Part shown: one piece after another, positions 53,239 to 61,645 of the stretch | Layout: every line of letters starts with the position of its first letter | How positions within the stretch are numbered: position 1 is the first letter of the stretch | Assembly: GCA_000230935.2 (NCBI GenBank) | Contig: AGIQ01000001.1 | Span: 1,612,001-1,676,000 of the forward strand | Direction of reading: 5' to 3' | DNA: 64,000 nucleotides | Origin: Mycolicibacterium rhodesiae JS60 | Lineage (GTDB): Bacteria; Actinomycetota; Actinomycetes; Mycobacteriales; Mycobacteriaceae | The notes under the pieces: generated by a model | Databases searched by the model: none | What the model saw: only the letters and a program-made list of their open reading frames with translations | What the model was told of the DNA's origin: nothing | Translations under genes and position numbers: made by a program

Positions 53239-53874
53239 GTGGAACCCGCCCCGCCTCGCCCGCTGCAGCTGTCGCATTCACAGCGGCGCGGCATGTTGAG
53301 CAGGCACTTCGTTGGAGTTGTGGAGAAACTGGTCGAAGGCGGCGCGATGTATGCCGACCTGAGCGTCGAGGCCATCATCACCGCGGGCGGCATCTCGCGA
53401 TCCACGTTCTACGTCTATTTCAATGACAAGGGCGACCTACTGGTCGCGATGGCGGCCGACGTGATCAGGGATCTGGTGTCGACCGGATCCTCCTGGTGGG
53501 AGCTTCCCCCGGATGCAACCAGGGCAGCTCTGCATGAGGCGCTGCGGACCCCCATCGAGACCTATCGCGAGCATCGCACGATTCTGGGCACCGTCGTCGA
53601 GACCGCGGCCTACGACCCGCGGGTGAGAGAACAGCACCAGTCGCTCATCAATCAAGTGGTGCCCGCCCTCGCGGATTACATCGCCCGAGCCCAGAATGCC
53701 GGCACCGCAGATCCCGAACTGGATGCCGAACGCACCGCGCGATGGCTGGTCTGGATGATCGAGCGCGGCCTCTATCAGCTTGTCGGCTCGGCCGACGACG
53801 ACGAGGTCGACCGCGAGCTCGACGCGCTCACCGACATCGTGTGGCGCGTCGTGTATCGCCGCACGGCGGACTAG
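53239..53874 (+). CDS. TetR-family regulator
   Basis: 211 residues from a GTG at 53239; the longer frame upstream runs into the divergent gene. HTH at about 45-65: LSVEAIITAGGISRSTFYVY, then FNDKGDLLVAMA. The C-terminal domain ends ERGLYQLVGSADDDEVDREL, typical of the AcrR-like group. It probably represses the divergent FAD/membrane-protein operon through the palindrome at 53183. Its 3' end overlaps the COX4-like gene by four bases. Confidence 0.82.
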   Translation: MEPAPPRPLQLSHSQRRGMLSRHFVGVVEKLVEGGAMYADLSVEAIITAGGISRSTFYVYFNDKGDLLVAMAADVIRDLVSTGSSWWELPPDATRAALHEALRTPIETYREHRTILGTVVETAAYDPRVREQHQSLINQVVPALADYIARAQNAGTADPELDAERTARWLVWMIERGLYQLVGSADDDEVDRELDALTDIVWRVVYRRTAD

Positions 53875-54140
53875 GGTTTGACCAGCAGGTCGAGGACTAC
53901 CAGCGCGACGAACACCACCAGCACGTAGCCCTCGAACAGAACCCGCAGAGCTGTCGGCGCAACCCGAACATCCATGAAATGCAAGCCGATCAGACGCACC
54001 TTCAGCAGGGCGATCCCGATGATCGCGATCGCGGCCGCTCCGGCGAAATCGGCGCTCTGCTCGATGCCGACGACAAACGACCCGAAGGTCAACGCCAGCA
54101 GCACAGCCCAGACCAAGGTCAACCGACGCGTGGCCGACAT
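53871..54140 (-). CDS. Cytochrome c oxidase subunit IV-like protein (NorF/CyoD-like)
   Basis: 89 residues from the ATG at 54140, two bases after the COX3-like stop. Three short membrane helices: LVWAVLLALTFGSFVVG, AAAIAIIGIALLKVRLIGLH and LFEGYVLVVFVALVVLDLL. The KVRLIGLHFMDVRVAP loop is a family mark of COX4_pro-type subunits. These assist heme-copper oxidases or, as NorF, NO reductase. No catalytic heme-copper subunit is encoded in the window. Confidence 0.8.
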   Translation of the reverse strand: MSATRRLTLVWAVLLALTFGSFVVGIEQSADFAGAAAIAIIGIALLKVRLIGLHFMDVRVAPTALRVLFEGYVLVVFVALVVLDLLVKP

Positions 54141-54142
54141 CG

Positions 54143-54736
54143 TCACCTCACCAGGTAGAAGAGCGCGAACAGGACCACCCAGAGCAGATCCACCATGTGC
54201 CAAAAGATTCCACCGGTCTCACACAGCCGCTGTTGCTTGCCGTCGAGAGTGGGCCGACGCGTCAGGGCGATGAGTCGCCCGAGAATCGCCAGACCGATCA
54301 GCACGTGCATCAGGTGGATGCCGGTGAATACGAAGTAGTAGGAGAAGTATTCACCACTGCCGACGCCCTTGCCCGCGCTGAACAGCTGCGTCCACTCGAT
54401 GGCTTTGACGGCGACGAAGCCGGCGCCACATCCGAGCGCACCGGTGAACAGCCGGGTGGCATCCTTATGCCGATCGCCGAGCACCCGCTGCACACCGATG
54501 GCGACGAGCAATGAACTGCTCAGCAGCAGAACGGTGTTCACTGTGCCCAGTGCGACGTGAAGTTCGGAGTGCCCTGCAGCGAAGGATTGTGGGTTCTTGC
54601 CCCGCGAGTACATGAAGGTCGCAAAGAACAGTGCGAAGACCGTCATGTCACCGAGGACGAAGACCCAGATGCCTTCCTCGCCGGGAATCCGCCGCTCGGT
54701 CGCCCGTACCGGTTCGACGTCGTCCAGCACTGTCAT
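54143..54736 (-). CDS. Cytochrome c oxidase subunit III-like protein (NorE-like)
   Basis: 197 residues, five predicted helices, short as in NorE. Family marks: PGEEGIWVFVLGDMTVFALF, VNTVLLLSSSLLVAIGV, AIEWTQLF, GEYFSYYFVFTGIHLMHVLI and GGIFWHMVDLLWVVLFALFY. The start overlaps the membrane protein at 54733 by four bases. Without a catalytic subunit it may serve a different membrane partner, perhaps the adjacent paralogous membrane protein, since a remnant of the same pairing exists at 41.4 kb. Confidence 0.85.
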   Translation of the reverse strand: MTVLDDVEPVRATERRIPGEEGIWVFVLGDMTVFALFFATFMYSRGKNPQSFAAGHSELHVALGTVNTVLLLSSSLLVAIGVQRVLGDRHKDATRLFTGALGCGAGFVAVKAIEWTQLFSAGKGVGSGEYFSYYFVFTGIHLMHVLIGLAILGRLIALTRRPTLDGKQQRLCETGGIFWHMVDLLWVVLFALFYLVR

Positions 54737-55443
54737 GAGGCCAATGCGTCCTGCGCCGTGCGGGTTTCGTCGTCACTCGGCGCGGTGATCCACAGCTGCC
54801 ACGACATCACCAGGAACCACACCCCGAAGAACACCGCAACCAGCCAGAAGGCCAGCAGCCCGTTCCACGCGAAGACGCCGTCCTTGAACAGCACCACCAG
54901 CCCGCCGGCGGCGAAGATGAAGGCGCACCACACGTTGAAGTAACCCAGCCACCGTGGCCAGACCATGGTCTTGGCGCCGAAGATCGCGAATCCGATGACC
55001 AGACACTGGATAGTGGCGGCCGGCCAGTTCATCACGAACGGCAGCCACCCCAGATCGTTGAGCGCCTGGGTGATCTCGGGATCGCGTTCCGGACGGTAGG
55101 ACGCGGCGGCGAAGGCGAAGGTCGGCATGAGAATGGCGACGACCGCAAGACCGGTGCCGACCAGTTGGGTGTAGGCCAGTGCGGAATACCGGCTGCCTTC
55201 CATCTGCCGGATGCGGACCGCCATCAGAGCGCCGAAGGGTGCCTGTAATCCCGCTGCTGCCAGCATGATCACCAGCCCCATCCGCTTGAGGCCGGTGTTG
55301 GTCGACCAGAACTGCGCCACCTGGTCTGCCGTCCGCAGTGGTGATATCGGCGGTAGCAGGCCGATCATGATGATGGACGGGAACAGCAGCAGGACGAATG
55401 CCGCACCGCAGATCGCCATGGTGCGTTGGACTTCGCGCGTCAT
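54733..55443 (-). CDS. Membrane protein of the paralogous family (copy 6)
   Basis: 236 residues from the ATG at 55443, which overlaps the FAD enzyme's stop (ATGA); an open frame further upstream is spurious. About six helices with marks LPPISPLRTADQVAQFW, RIRQMEGSRYSALAYTQLV, ASYRPERDPEITQALNDLGW, TMVWPRWLGYFNVWCAFIF, FKDGVFAWNGLLAFW. It is coupled on one side to a desaturase-like FAD enzyme and on the other to a COX3-like subunit. This is the best context clue for the family: a membrane partner in an oxidoreductase complex. Confidence 0.78.
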   Translation of the reverse strand: MTREVQRTMAICGAAFVLLLFPSIIMIGLLPPISPLRTADQVAQFWSTNTGLKRMGLVIMLAAAGLQAPFGALMAVRIRQMEGSRYSALAYTQLVGTGLAVVAILMPTFAFAAASYRPERDPEITQALNDLGWLPFVMNWPAATIQCLVIGFAIFGAKTMVWPRWLGYFNVWCAFIFAAGGLVVLFKDGVFAWNGLLAFWLVAVFFGVWFLVMSWQLWITAPSDDETRTAQDALAS

Positions 55444-57152
55444 CGGCCCGGGAAGGGGTCGTTGGGCCCGCTCGTGTACGGGTTCTCGGTGAGCGCAGCG
55501 CGCCGGCGTTCGCGCCGCAGTCGGTCTCTGAGAGCGCCGAGGCGTCCGCCCTGATCCTCCAGCCGGAACTGCTTGAGCATGGTGCGCGCGGCGTTCTGGC
55601 CCGGCATACCGCTGATCCCGGCGACCGGGTGGGTGCCCGACCCGGTCAGGAACAGTCCTTCGACCGGGGTGCGGTAGCCGGCGAATCCGCTCACCGGCTT
55701 GTTGGGCCCGAATCGGCTGATCGTCGGATCGACGTGGTAGACCGAACCGTCGATGGCCCAGAACCGTTCTTCGATGTCGGGCAACACCAGCGGACGCACC
55801 GCGACCTGCAGATCTTCGACGCCCTTGTAGTACTGGTCGGCGTCTTTGATGATGCTGTCGGTGATCTTCTTGCGCGCCACGTCCCAGCCCTCTTCGGGGA
55901 ACGACGGAGTCAGCCCGGTCCAGAACCACCACAAATCCTTGCCGGGCGGCGACATCGAGGGATCGAACGCGTTGGTCACCTGTGCCAGACCGGGGATCGC
56001 GTCGGGCACCTGGCCGCGGACGCACGCCTTGGCGGCTTCCTTGGCCTGTTCGTAGGTGTGGTAGCAGTTGCAGGCCAGCCGAAGGTCGATGCCGTCGCCA
56101 CGCCACTTCTCGTGCTTGGACATGTCGACTCGTCCCGATAGCGCGACATTGACTTTCGCGTCTGCGATACCGCGCTTGCGGGTCGGGATGTGATCGGCGG
56201 CGACCTGCTTCTTGTGCTCGAGAATTCCGCGGGGGAGCAGCCGGGTCAGCGTGGTCTTAGGGCTGCAGGCGGTCAAAACTCCACGGCGGGCCCGGATCTC
56301 GCTGCCGCCACGGACGCGGACACCGACGCAGCGGTTGGACTCGACGATGAGTTCCTCGACCGGCGAGCTGGTGATGATGTCGCCGCCGTTGTCCTTGATG
56401 ACCCCGATCAGCGCCTTCGGTAGCGAGCCGGTTCCCCCGTGGAACATCGCAACGCCGTACTTGGACAGCACGCCCAGGTAAATCAGCGACCAGCCGGACA
56501 GGTCGGCGTCGAAGGGCATGAACGGCAGCGAGGTCAGCAACGGCGCCCGGATCATGTCGTGCTCAAAGCTCTCCTCTACCGCTTCGGTCTGGGAACTGGC
56601 CATCCAGCGCCCGATCGCACTGAGTTGTTTGCGATTCTTCGCAACGCCTTTGGCGGCCTTCAGAATTGCCGAGATATCGGGTGTCACCACATTGGTCTGC
56701 ATCATCGGCAGGCCGATTTCCACCGCCGCGTCGATCACTTCGTACAGTTCGAGCAGCGCGCGAGCATCCTTGCGGGAGAAGTGCTCCAGCTCGGAGGCGG
56801 TCTTGCGCGGATCGCGCCAGAGCCCCAGTGAACTCCCGTCGGCAGCGAGCTGGAAGTGCGCGGGATCGATGACCGTCTGGCGCAGGCCGTAGCGGGTCGA
56901 CAGTTCCAGATCGTCGTTGATGGTGGTGGTGCGAAACAGCGACGCCTGGATGGAGGCCTCGTTGATGGTGTATTCCGGTGCTTCCGGTGCGAAGGAGTTC
57001 GTCGACGTCATGCCGCCGGCGGTGGCCGCCGCCTCGACGACGAGGACGTTGAGCCCCGCCTTGGCCAGGTAGGCCGCCGCGACGAGACCGTTGTGCCCGG
57101 AGCCGACGACGACGACATCGGCTTCACGTGGGGGCTGGGCAGTTGGGGACAT
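55440..57152 (-). CDS. Phytoene-desaturase-like FAD oxidoreductase
   Basis: 570 residues from the ATG at 57152 (GAGG upstream). FAD motif VVVGSGHNGLVAAAYLAKAG and VVEAAATAGGMTST; C-terminal LFLTGSGTHPVAGISGMPGQ with NAARTML, the pattern of carotenoid desaturase/isomerase and PYROXD2-like proteins. The length fits the carotenoid-type group. Substrate probably a hydrophobic polyene or alicyclic lipid, not determinable here. It is second in an operon of membrane protein, FAD enzyme, membrane protein, COX3-like and COX4-like. Confidence 0.85.
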   Translation of the reverse strand: MSPTAQPPREADVVVVGSGHNGLVAAAYLAKAGLNVLVVEAAATAGGMTSTNSFAPEAPEYTINEASIQASLFRTTTINDDLELSTRYGLRQTVIDPAHFQLAADGSSLGLWRDPRKTASELEHFSRKDARALLELYEVIDAAVEIGLPMMQTNVVTPDISAILKAAKGVAKNRKQLSAIGRWMASSQTEAVEESFEHDMIRAPLLTSLPFMPFDADLSGWSLIYLGVLSKYGVAMFHGGTGSLPKALIGVIKDNGGDIITSSPVEELIVESNRCVGVRVRGGSEIRARRGVLTACSPKTTLTRLLPRGILEHKKQVAADHIPTRKRGIADAKVNVALSGRVDMSKHEKWRGDGIDLRLACNCYHTYEQAKEAAKACVRGQVPDAIPGLAQVTNAFDPSMSPPGKDLWWFWTGLTPSFPEEGWDVARKKITDSIIKDADQYYKGVEDLQVAVRPLVLPDIEERFWAIDGSVYHVDPTISRFGPNKPVSGFAGYRTPVEGLFLTGSGTHPVAGISGMPGQNAARTMLKQFRLEDQGGRLGALRDRLRRERRRAALTENPYTSGPNDPFPGR

Positions 57153-57243
57153 GGCAAGAACCTCATCGAGTGTAGGTGGGAAAGACGGAAGGCGATGGGC
57201 CGGAACCGGTTTGCACTCGGAACCGGCCCACCGTCTCCGCGGG

Positions 57244-58278
57244 TCAGGGCGTGGCGGCCGGTTGGCGGTTCTGCTGGCCACCGTTCATGATGATGGTCGG
57301 CCCGACCACGATCGCGTGAGCAGGATCCTCGGGATCGACCGCGATTCCGTCACCGGGCTTGACGCCACCTTCCTCGCACATCTTGCGCCACAGGTTCTGG
57401 CGGCCGGTGCGGGTCGGGATGAACTTGCCGTAGGCGAACACCCGCCAGAAGGTCCACTTGGGGGCGGGCTGCGAATTCGGCCGGCCGACAAGGCGATGCA
57501 GCACGAACATCCAGCCCACCATCATCGCCATCATGACGGCGGCGCCGATCCAGCGCACCGCGGTCGGCAGCGTGGAATTGTGGATCAGGATATGCGGCCA
57601 GCCCACACCGAAGTAGGCGACCATCATGCCGAAAGGAGCCACCAGCAACAGCCAGAGCTTGTGCGCGCCTTTGAGTCTCGGGACGGCGAAGGCGAGGATG
57701 GCGCCGATCGTGACGAACGAACCACCGTTGATGAAGCCCCACCAGTACGGGAAGTTCAGGAAGCTGAACGGCTGCACACCGTAGTAGAGGTAGGTGCCCA
57801 GGTTGATGCCTGCGGTTTCCATGACGGCGTCGGTGACGATTCCCATCCCCAGCAGCATCACGAAGTGGCTGGCGTGGGCGCCGTTGCGGATCACGAAGTA
57901 GCAGAAATAGGCCTCCAGCCCCAGGAACGCCACGTAGCACGGCGGGATCAGCAGGGGCACGGTGATGCCGAAGTTGGTGAACGCCGGCATGAGGTTGTTG
58001 GCCCAATGCAGATGGCCGAGCAGGTCGAGCATCGGCTCGAGCAAGCTGCAGATCAGCCCACTGGCCATCACGATCAGCGGGATGTAGTTGCGGCTGCGCA
58101 CCGCGGCCCGGATGGCCCAGGGCAAGGCGAAGACGACGACCAGGGCGCCGGCGATCAGGAAGAAGGCGATCTCCGCGCCCAGGCTGACGCTGAAATCACC
58201 GGGGGCCGGCTGGATATTGGGCGGCCAGCCCTGGCCCTGCACCAGGGGGGACCAACTCAGGCTCAACGTGGGACTCAT
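57244..58278 (-). CDS. Multi-helix membrane protein, AveC-associated type
   Basis: 344 residues from the ATG at 58278 (AAGGAGA upstream). About seven helices, then a soluble C-terminal tail of about 80 residues (from PKWTFWRVFAYGKF). Shared marks with 50984 and 60818: ICSLLEPMLDLLGHLHWANN, YLYYGVQPFSFLNFPYWWGF, PRLKGAHKLWLLLVAPFGMM. It is first of a five-gene operon with a desaturase-like enzyme and COX3/COX4-like subunits. The divergent TetR at 58489 probably controls it. Function unknown. Confidence 0.68.
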   Translation of the reverse strand: MSPTLSLSWSPLVQGQGWPPNIQPAPGDFSVSLGAEIAFFLIAGALVVVFALPWAIRAAVRSRNYIPLIVMASGLICSLLEPMLDLLGHLHWANNLMPAFTNFGITVPLLIPPCYVAFLGLEAYFCYFVIRNGAHASHFVMLLGMGIVTDAVMETAGINLGTYLYYGVQPFSFLNFPYWWGFINGGSFVTIGAILAFAVPRLKGAHKLWLLLVAPFGMMVAYFGVGWPHILIHNSTLPTAVRWIGAAVMMAMMVGWMFVLHRLVGRPNSQPAPKWTFWRVFAYGKFIPTRTGRQNLWRKMCEEGGVKPGDGIAVDPEDPAHAIVVGPTIIMNGGQQNRQPAATP

Positions 58279-58395
58279 CGATTCGGCCTCTCCTTATGAT
58301 CGGGTGCCCGCTTGCCCGCTCCACCTGCGGTTTCTCCGCGGCTAGCGGCGCGGCGCCGCCGTCTGGCGACTGTGGACCAGCTCACACTAACATCG

Positions 58396-58405
58396 TGTCT
58401 AGACA
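58396..58405. promoter_or_regulatory. Palindrome in divergent promoter of TetR and membrane-protein operon
   Basis: TGTCTAGACA, a perfect ten-base palindrome, lies 118 bases upstream of the operon start at 58278 and 84 bases before the TetR start at 58489. AT-rich DNA (TGTGTATACCCTG) follows, fitting a promoter. Confidence 0.6.
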
Positions 58406-58488
58406 ATGTGTATACCCTGTTTGAAATTGGATTAAATTTCTCGAACGCGCCGCCTGGAGCGGCGCTGGGCGACGGTAAGGTGGCTGCG

Positions 58489-59115
58489 ATGACTGAGGCG
58501 ACGCGTCGACCGCGATCGGTTGACCTCAACGGGGTGCCGCCGGTCGATGCCATCTACGCGGCGACGGCCCGGCTGATGGAACGTGAGCCGTTCGCCGATA
58601 TCAGCGTGGCGCAGATCCTCACTGAGGCGGGCATCTCGCGGGCGACGTTCTACTTCTACTTCTCGTCGAAGTTCTCGGTCCTGTCCGGTCTGCTCGAGGC
58701 CGCGATGGAGGACATCTTCGGTACGGTGCAGCCGTTCTTGGAGCGTTCACCCGATGATCCGCCGTCACTGGCGTTGGAGCGCAGTATCCGTGCGGTGACC
58801 CACGCGTGGCATCGGCACCGTGCGGTGTTGCAGGCGGCCAATCAGCACTGGCACAGCGAGCGGCCGCTGCGTTCGCTCTGGCTCGCGGTCGTCGAGCGCT
58901 TTGTCGCCGCCGGTGCCGTCGAGATCGATAGGGAGCGCGAGGCGGGGCTGATCACGTCGGATCTGCCGAGTCGGACACTGGCGGCCACGCTGTTCTGGAG
59001 TACCGAGCGGGTGCTGCACATCGCGGGTATGGGGGTGGATCCTGAACTCACCGACGAAGAGGCCATGGTCGGCCCGCTCGTCGCGATGTGGAACGGCACG
59101 CTCTACGGCAAGTGA
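58489..59115 (+). CDS. TetR-family regulator
   Basis: 208 residues from the ATG at 58489 (AAGG upstream); upstream in-frame sequence looks non-coding. HTH at about 35-60: ISVAQILTEAGISRATFYFY, FSSKFSVLSGLL. The C-terminal domain has WHSERPLRSLWLAVVERFV and an EthR-like helical pattern. Likely repressor of the divergent 57244 operon through the TGTCTAGACA palindrome. Its 3' end overlaps the convergent TetR at 59103 by 13 bases. Confidence 0.82.
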   Translation: MTEATRRPRSVDLNGVPPVDAIYAATARLMEREPFADISVAQILTEAGISRATFYFYFSSKFSVLSGLLEAAMEDIFGTVQPFLERSPDDPPSLALERSIRAVTHAWHRHRAVLQAANQHWHSERPLRSLWLAVVERFVAAGAVEIDREREAGLITSDLPSRTLAATLFWSTERVLHIAGMGVDPELTDEEAMVGPLVAMWNGTLYGK

Positions 59116-59738
59116 GGTTGCACGGCGCTGGCCATCGCCAGTGACGTCATCACGAAACGTTCGATCATCGCGCGCTCGTCATCCTGGGGGATGTTGCGGC
59201 GCAGGATGATCGACGCATAGACGGTGTGCAGCCAGTCGGACAGATCCCGATTCGACAAGTCGTCGCGAAGCAGGTGCCGCGCGCGGCCGACATCCAGCCA
59301 GGGCTGCCAGAACCGCAACGCGCGCTCCACCAGTTCCGGGGACCACAGTGCCTCGTGTGCGGTGATCGGACTGCCGTCGCCGAGGAGCGCTGAGAGCTCG
59401 GGGTCGTTGCGCAGGGTTTCGATGATCTGGACGGACAGTTCGACGAACGATTCGGTGAAACTCCCGTCCGGAACGCTGGCACCTGGCGTGGCGGCATCGG
59501 CGATCTCGACGATCCGCTCGATGGCGGCGGCCAGCACCAACTCGCGGCGATCGAAGAACACCTTGTACACCATCTGGCGGCTGTAGCCGGCGCCGCGTGC
59601 GACATCCGTCATCGTCACCGCCCGTACTCCGTTGGTGCGGAACAACTCCCGCGCCGCAGCGACGACACGGCTGCGGGCGGCGGCGCGTGGGACCGGCGTC
59701 ATGTCAGCGGACTCCTCGGGTGAAGACGGCGTTGACAT
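59103..59738 (-). CDS. TetR-family regulator
   Basis: 211 residues from the ATG at 59738 (ATG at 59741 and at 59702 are alternatives; no clear ribosome site). HTH at about 40-60: VTMTDVARGAGYSRQMVYKV, FFDRRELVLAAA. It lies divergent from the second AveC-like gene with only 68 bases between, so it probably controls that operon. The gap contains CGTCA and TGACG arms separated by nine bases. Convergent overlap with the TetR at 58489 is unusual but short. Confidence 0.8.
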   Translation of the reverse strand: MSTPSSPEESADMTPVPRAAARSRVVAAARELFRTNGVRAVTMTDVARGAGYSRQMVYKVFFDRRELVLAAAIERIVEIADAATPGASVPDGSFTESFVELSVQIIETLRNDPELSALLGDGSPITAHEALWSPELVERALRFWQPWLDVGRARHLLRDDLSNRDLSDWLHTVYASIILRRNIPQDDERAMIERFVMTSLAMASAVQPHLP

Positions 59739-59806
59739 CATCGCATATATGGCGTCATTATCACCCTGACGATTACAAAGTGTCCCATTTGTCTACTGGA
59801 GGTCGG

Positions 59807-60805
59807 ATGTCGTTGACCACGGGCGCCGATGACGCGGTCGCCGAGAAGCCGGCCGTGAATCCACCGCCGCTCGGGCGGCAGGGTCCCGCGACGTTCCTGG
59901 CCCTGATCGGTGTCGTCTGGTTTGTGATCTGTGTCGAAGTCATTGTGCGATGGGTGACTTCGGGTGAGGAGTTCACCCCGGCGCCGAGGATCGGGCCGGA
60001 TGTCATGGCGGACTGGCGATTGATCGCGCTGCGGATCTTCGAGGCGATCAGTCTGGCGGTGATGGTGGCGTTCATCTGGTATTGCGTGGTGAAGCCGCTG
60101 CGCCAGACCGGCTCGCTGAGTCTGGACGGCAAGTTCGTCATCGGCGGCATCATCTGCTTCGTCGCCGATGCCTTCCTCAACGTGCAGCAGTATCTGTTCG
60201 CCTGGAACAGCGCCAATGTCAATCGCGGGGTCTGGGTTCGCTTCCTGCCGTTCCACAATCCGGACGCGCCGAGTCGTTATGCGGAGTCGCTGATCTGGGG
60301 CCCGCCGATGTACATCTACTTCTGTGCCGGCGTGGCCATCGTGGCCTGTCACGAGGCGCAGCGCGTACGCCGCCGGTGGCCGGCCATGTCGAAGTTCCGC
60401 CTGTTTGTCTTCATATTCATTTTCGAATTCATCTTCGATTTTGTGGTGGAGAACATCGTCATCAGGACCACCCACGCGTACGCCTTCGCGAAAACCTATG
60501 AACCCCTGACGCTGTGGCCGGGCGAGGTGCATCAGTTCCCCATCTACGAGTCGGTCCTGGTCGCCTTCGTCGGATGTGTCTTCACGTGGGCGCGGATGGA
60601 GGCGCAGGAGCGGCCGGTGGGGGAGTCGCCGATCGAGCTCGGCGCGGATCGGTGGCGTCCGTCGCTACGTCCGCACGTCCGGAATTTCGCGGTCCTCGGA
60701 TTCTGCATGGTCACTTTGGTGTTCGTGTACCACCTGCCGTTCAACTGGCTCGGGCTGATCGGAACGTCGTATGCCAACCTGCCCAGCTATCTGCTGGCCG
60801 GCTGA
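59807..60805 (+). CDS. AveC-like membrane protein, second copy
   Basis: 332 residues from the ATG at 59807 (CTGGAGG upstream). About seven helices. Compared with 48138 it keeps WNSANVNRGVWVRFLPFHNP, GPPMYIYFCAGVAIVA, FDFVVENIVIRTTHAYAFAK and HQFPIYESVLVAFVGCVFTW, so it is the same family but diverged. A membrane protein of the AveC-associated type follows after 12 bases. Divergent from a TetR gene. No VWA or MoxR gene is linked to this copy. Confidence 0.75.
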   Translation: MSLTTGADDAVAEKPAVNPPPLGRQGPATFLALIGVVWFVICVEVIVRWVTSGEEFTPAPRIGPDVMADWRLIALRIFEAISLAVMVAFIWYCVVKPLRQTGSLSLDGKFVIGGIICFVADAFLNVQQYLFAWNSANVNRGVWVRFLPFHNPDAPSRYAESLIWGPPMYIYFCAGVAIVACHEAQRVRRRWPAMSKFRLFVFIFIFEFIFDFVVENIVIRTTHAYAFAKTYEPLTLWPGEVHQFPIYESVLVAFVGCVFTWARMEAQERPVGESPIELGADRWRPSLRPHVRNFAVLGFCMVTLVFVYHLPFNWLGLIGTSYANLPSYLLAG

Positions 60806-60817
60806 TCGGAGGTTGTG

Positions 60818-61621
60818 ATGGCACCTGTGACGACGATGGGAATCGATACGCCCGTCTGGCCGGCCGGCCAGTGGATCGCCACTGTGCTCACGTTCGCGCT
60901 GGCGGTCGTGGTGCTCATCTGGGTTGCTCGCCTGTGCCGCCGGGAATCGGTCGTGTGGCCGCTGTTCGTGCTCGCCAGCGGGACGCTCACCTGCCTGATG
61001 GAACCGCTATTCGACCACCTGTACGGGTTGTGGTTCCGCGAACAGGGGCAGTGGCACCTCTACACGACATTCGGTAGCCACCAACCGATCTGGGTGCCCG
61101 CGGCCTACCTGGCCTTCTACGGGGGCGCCAGCGTCTTCATCGCCCGCACTATCGCTCGCCGTCCGGCGATCCGCACCGTGTGGATGATGTACGCGTTCAT
61201 CGTGGTGATGGCGATCGCGGCGGAGATGACCTACGTCAGCGTGCTGAAAGTCTATGAGTATCAAGACAGTCAGCCGTTCGTCGTGCTCGGGTACCCGATC
61301 TTCCTGGGCTTCACGAATGCGATGTCGGCATTGGTCAGCGGCATCGTCATCTATCGACTCGCACCACTCCTGCGCGGCGCCGCCTACCTCTACCTGATCC
61401 CGATCGTGCCCATGGCATTCGCGGCAGGGCTTTTCGGCTCCGGAATCCTGTACCTGTCGGTGCGCCATTCCGTCGACGACCCACCGATGCTCCTCGTCCA
61501 TCTGGCCGCGTTGACGGTCGTCGGCGGCATCGCCAGCTCGGTGGGGCTGTTGGGCAGGGTGCTGGTCGAACCCAGGCGCGACGTCGCCGAAGCTGTTGTT
61601 ATCGAGCAGAAGTGCGAGTGA
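60818..61621 (+). CDS. Multi-helix membrane protein, AveC-associated type
   Basis: 267 residues from the ATG at 60818 (CGGAGG upstream). About seven helices with LTCLMEPLFDHLYGLWFREQ, YEYQDSQPFVVLGYPIFLGF and RLAPLLRGAAYLYLIPIVPM, matching the proteins at 50984 and 57244. It is 12 bases after the second AveC-like gene, the clearest evidence that the two families act together. Its last codons (VVIEQKCE) are written by the first of two direct repeats that flank the next gene, so its natural end may have been changed. Confidence 0.7.
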   Translation: MAPVTTMGIDTPVWPAGQWIATVLTFALAVVVLIWVARLCRRESVVWPLFVLASGTLTCLMEPLFDHLYGLWFREQGQWHLYTTFGSHQPIWVPAAYLAFYGGASVFIARTIARRPAIRTVWMMYAFIVVMAIAAEMTYVSVLKVYEYQDSQPFVVLGYPIFLGFTNAMSALVSGIVIYRLAPLLRGAAYLYLIPIVPMAFAAGLFGSGILYLSVRHSVDDPPMLLVHLAALTVVGGIASSVGLLGRVLVEPRRDVAEAVVIEQKCE

Positions 61622-61645
61622 GGGTGTCGATAGCTACAGGCTCGC
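61598..61645. repeat. Direct repeat, left copy, flanking DUF559 gene
   Basis: 48 bases matching 62598-62645 at 41 positions; the first 22 are identical. It covers the end of the membrane-protein gene and the stop region of the DUF559 gene. The spacing between copies is exactly 1000 bases. Confidence 0.85.
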
